Source of the DNA: Candidatus Sericytochromatia bacterium
Lineage (GTDB): Bacteria > Cyanobacteriota > Sericytochromatia > UBA7694 > JACMQJ01
NCBI GenBank assembly: GCA_014377055.1
Contig: JACMQJ010000100.1
Span: forward strand, 1-7,125
Reading direction: 5' to 3'
DNA: 7,125 nucleotides
The translations under genes and the position numbers were made by a program. The notes under the pieces are model-generated. The model saw only the letters and a list, made by a program, of their open reading frames with translations, made no database searches and was not told the origin of the DNA. Below, piece after piece: positions 7,070 through 7,125 of this stretch (its first letter is position 1; each line of letters begins with the position of its first letter).

Positions 7070-7125
7070 ATGGAAAAAAAAATTGCAGTAGTAACAGGCT
7101 CAAATAAAGGTATTGGTCTTGAGAT
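7070..7125 (+). CDS. Short-chain dehydrogenase/reductase (SDR), N-terminus only
   Basis: Eighteen complete codons are present before the right edge. They read MEKKIAVVTGSNKGIGLE, with the TGxxxGIG dinucleotide-binding motif of classical SDRs right after the first beta strand. The SNKGIGLE form is common in carbonyl-reductase-like members, but the substrate cannot be told from this fragment. The ATG at 7070 has GGGAG at 7056-7060, nine bases upstream. It lies 36 bases after the CurA-like reductase with no terminator between, which suggests co-transcription of two NAD(P)-dependent carbonyl/enone reductases. Confidence 0.88.
   Translation, partial: MEKKIAVVTGSNKGIGLE

Overview
This is a 7.1-kb AT-rich bacterial window that uses the standard genetic code: TGG serves as Trp, and no TGA is read through in any convincing gene. 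It holds five protein genes plus the first 18 codons of a sixth, and one initiator tRNA. The gene set (SurE, a cyanobacterial/Firmicute-type alanine dehydrogenase, an MmpL-type exporter, a CurA-like reductase) and the base composition point to a low-GC bacterium. A member of the non-photosynthetic cyanobacterial relatives (Vampirovibrionia/Melainabacteria) or a Firmicute-like lineage would fit. This placement is a weak inference, because no phylogenetic marker gene is present.

Layout. Positions 2-1108 (+) carry the C-terminal part of a sensor histidine kinase (PAS, HisKA and HATPase_c domains) that enters from the left edge. A 212-bp gap follows. Near its right end it has three 11-bp-spaced GTTA-centred repeats that resemble an OmpR/PhoB-family operator. 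Next come surE (5'-nucleotidase) and ald (alanine dehydrogenase), which overlap by one base and are surely co-transcribed. A strong bidirectional hairpin terminator at 3208-3239 separates them from a convergent gene (3251-5449, -) for an RND-superfamily MmpL/YdfJ-like transporter. Beyond its start lies a 377-bp non-coding stretch with a 119-bp imperfect nested palindrome and a separate short hairpin. An initiator tRNA-fMet follows at 5827-5903 (+). The window ends with a zinc-free MDR-family NADP-dependent oxidoreductase (6035-7033, +) and the start of a short-chain dehydrogenase (7070 onward, +), which together look like a small redox operon.

How the parts may work together. The most suggestive link is on the left: a sensor kinase, then a Pho-box-like repeat array, then a phosphate-releasing nucleotidase. 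This could be phosphate or nutrient-stress control of nucleotide salvage plus alanine catabolism, but it is inferred from position and motif only. The remaining genes look like ordinary housekeeping or accessory metabolism. I found no CRISPR array, integrase, transposase, toxin-antitoxin pair or clear defence system.
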